Below are positions 62,786-64,000 of a stretch of DNA of 64,000 nucleotides, piece by piece. The stretch's first letter is position 1, and every line of letters begins with the position of its first letter. A model generated the notes under the pieces. That model made no database searches and was not told the origin of the DNA. It worked only from the letters and a program-made list of their open reading frames with translations. Source of the stretch: an uncultured Flavobacteriaceae bacterium (GTDB lineage: Bacteria; Bacteroidota; Bacteroidia; Flavobacteriales; Flavobacteriaceae); contig CANLVG010000004.1 of NCBI GenBank assembly GCA_947494565.1, positions 310,001 through 374,000 on the forward strand, read 5' to 3'. The translations under genes were made by a program, and so were the position numbers.

Positions 62786-64000
62786 CTAGAATAATAAGGC
62801 CATCTTCTTTTTGATTTCTTCCAGGCACAAATTCCCCAAACTACCCTCATGTGAATGTTTGATATTTCGTTTCGGACTAAAGGTGCCTGCTTGAATTTCC
62901 TGACCCATTTGTTTGTAGGCATCTCGAAATGGCATGCCCTCTTGTACCAGTTCGTTTAGGGTGTCTACACTAAATAGATAATCATATTTCGGATCCTCAA
63001 TGATGTTTTCATTGACCCTAATTTCCCTCAAGCTGAACGTAAGTATTTCCAAACAGGCTTTCATATCTTGAATTGCAGGAACTATGATTTCTTTCACCAA
63101 TTGCAGATCGCGATGGTATCCGCTAGGAAGGTTATTGATCACCAGTGTCAATTGATTCGGTACGGCCTGTAGTTTGTTGCATTTGGCACGGATCAACTCA
63201 AAAACATCCGGATTCTTTTTGTGTGGCATAATGCTCGAGCCCGTGGTCAACTCATCTGGAAACGAGATGAAATCGAAATTCTGGCTCATATACAAACAAA
63301 TATCCATGGACAGTTTTGAAAGGGTAGCGGCAATATTAGCTATACCAAAGGCCGTCGCTTTTTCAACTTTTCCACGACTCATTTGAGCAGCGACCACATT
63401 GAATTTCATGGTTTCGAAACCCATTTCCTCGGTGGTATGACTTCTGTCGATCGGAAAGGAACTTCCATAACCCGCTGCACTCCCCAGTGGATTTTGATCA
63501 GCTACCTTATAGGCCGCCTCGATAAAGTATAGGTCATCGATCAGACTCTCGGCATAAGCCGAAAACCACAATCCGAAAGACGAGGGCATGGCGATTTGTA
63601 AATGGGTATACCCGGGTAACAGCACTCTTTTGTATTTATCCGCTAAATTCAGTAATAAGTCGAACAGTGTTTTCGTCTGCGCTTTGATTTCATTGAGTTC
63701 GTCTTTTAGGTAGAGATGCATGGCGACAAGCACTTGGTCGTTTCGGGAGCGAGCGGTATGTATTTTTTTTCCGGTATCGCCCAAAGCCAAAGTCAATTGA
63801 AATTCGATCTTGGAGTGCATGTCCTCGAAATTATCTTCGATAGTGAATGTGCCCTCCTCGGCCTTTGTGATCATTTTGTCCAATTCGGCAACCAAGGCTT
63901 CTGTTTCCTCAGCCGTCAATAATCCGATCTTACCCAACATTTTTGCATGAGCCTTCGAGGCGATGATGTCATATTTTGCCAAATGCAAATCGAGCTCACG
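62786..64000 (-). CDS. argH: Argininosuccinate lyase (N-terminus beyond window)
   Basis: The reading frame continues past the window edge: upstream of LHLAKYDIIASKAHAKML the last bases encode Arg-Glu-Leu-Asp, as in complete ArgH proteins, so about 25-30 N-terminal residues are missing. The visible 404 residues include the superfamily signature GSSIMPHKKNPD, HTARSRNDQV and TGSSIMP with the catalytic Ser loop. It splits argininosuccinate into arginine and fumarate in the last step of arginine synthesis. The C-terminus is complete. Other arg genes, if clustered, lie to the right of the window. Confidence 0.96.
   Translation of the reverse strand, partial: RELDLHLAKYDIIASKAHAKMLGKIGLLTAEETEALVAELDKMITKAEEGTFTIEDNFEDMHSKIEFQLTLALGDTGKKIHTARSRNDQVLVAMHLYLKDELNEIKAQTKTLFDLLLNLADKYKRVLLPGYTHLQIAMPSSFGLWFSAYAESLIDDLYFIEAAYKVADQNPLGSAAGYGSSFPIDRSHTTEEMGFETMKFNVVAAQMSRGKVEKATAFGIANIAATLSKLSMDICLYMSQNFDFISFPDELTTGSSIMPHKKNPDVFELIRAKCNKLQAVPNQLTLVINNLPSGYHRDLQLVKEIIVPAIQDMKACLEILTFSLREIRVNENIIEDPKYDYLFSVDTLNELVQEGMPFRDAYKQMGQEIQAGTFSPKRNIKHSHEGSLGNLCLEEIKKKMALLF

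Overview
The window looks like a chromosomal segment of a marine-type Flavobacteriaceae member (phylum Bacteroidota). The evidence is a SusC/SusD pair, a PorP/SprF protein beside a giant surface protein with a gliding-motility (type IX secretion) C-terminal sorting domain, many short lipoproteins with a Bacteroidota-style lipobox, -33 TTTG / -7 TAnnTTTG promoter elements, a mevalonate pathway and a marine-style vanadium haloperoxidase. Coding density is high. I see no tRNA, rRNA, insertion sequence, integrase, prophage or CRISPR array. The genus cannot be fixed from sequence alone.

Layout. 1-617 is the end of a protein running in from the left. 626-5585 holds a divergent pair: an HD-domain protein with a Pycsar-effector-like membrane region, and a 1236-residue metallophosphoesterase / kinase-like / outer-membrane-barrel fusion. 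5624-15342 (minus) is a tightly coupled five-gene operon: two paralogous FG-GAP/ASPIC-UnbV (CRTAC1-like) lipoproteins, a vanadium haloperoxidase-type lipoprotein, a membrane-anchored SRPBCC/GyrI-like protein and a propeller-like lipoprotein. 15705-21013 (plus) is a sugar cassette: GH109-type oxidoreductase, DUF1080 (3-keto-disaccharide hydrolase) lipoprotein, a second Gfo/Idh/MocA oxidoreductase and a sodium:solute symporter, ended by a strong terminator. 21087-23940 (minus) is xylBA, with a heptanucleotide tandem repeat filling the gap before xylA. 24064-28814 (minus) is susCD with its own terminator. Divergently, 29168-35142 (plus) carries lacI, beta-phosphoglucomutase, a GH65 phosphorylase and a GH13 amylase: an alpha-glucan/maltose utilisation locus with a LacI-type operator in the shared promoter region. 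The same strand continues with a glycerophosphodiesterase, a BaiN-like flavoprotein and a DUF1697 protein.

37766-42083 (plus) holds diphosphomevalonate decarboxylase, a four-helix-bundle gene set between inverted repeats, mevalonate kinase, a UbiA prenyltransferase resembling archaeal-type lipid enzymes, and a nitrilase overlapping it by 16 bp. 42100-44750 holds a beta-helix lipoprotein, an AraC regulator and a DUF983 protein. 44799-47358 (minus) is a stress-type operon (TetR, DUF1348, divergent GAPDH, PPOX-fold flavoprotein) controlled by a perfect 24-bp palindrome. It is followed by a pseudouridine synthase and a membrane protein.

49057-57643 (minus) is dominated by a 2550-residue surface protein built from about 35 DUF285/BspA-type 25-residue repeats in two blocks and twelve Fn3-like modules, followed by its PorP/SprF partner. 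Upstream lies a membrane TPR-AraC regulator. The right end has an M1 metallopeptidase, two unknown membrane/lipoproteins and argininosuccinate lyase, which runs off the window.

The features I consider most worth following up are the three-part phosphoesterase/kinase-like/barrel protein, the four-helix-bundle insertion with its start-codon hairpin, the TetR-controlled divergent GAPDH operon, and the coupled CRTAC1-like/haloperoxidase operon.
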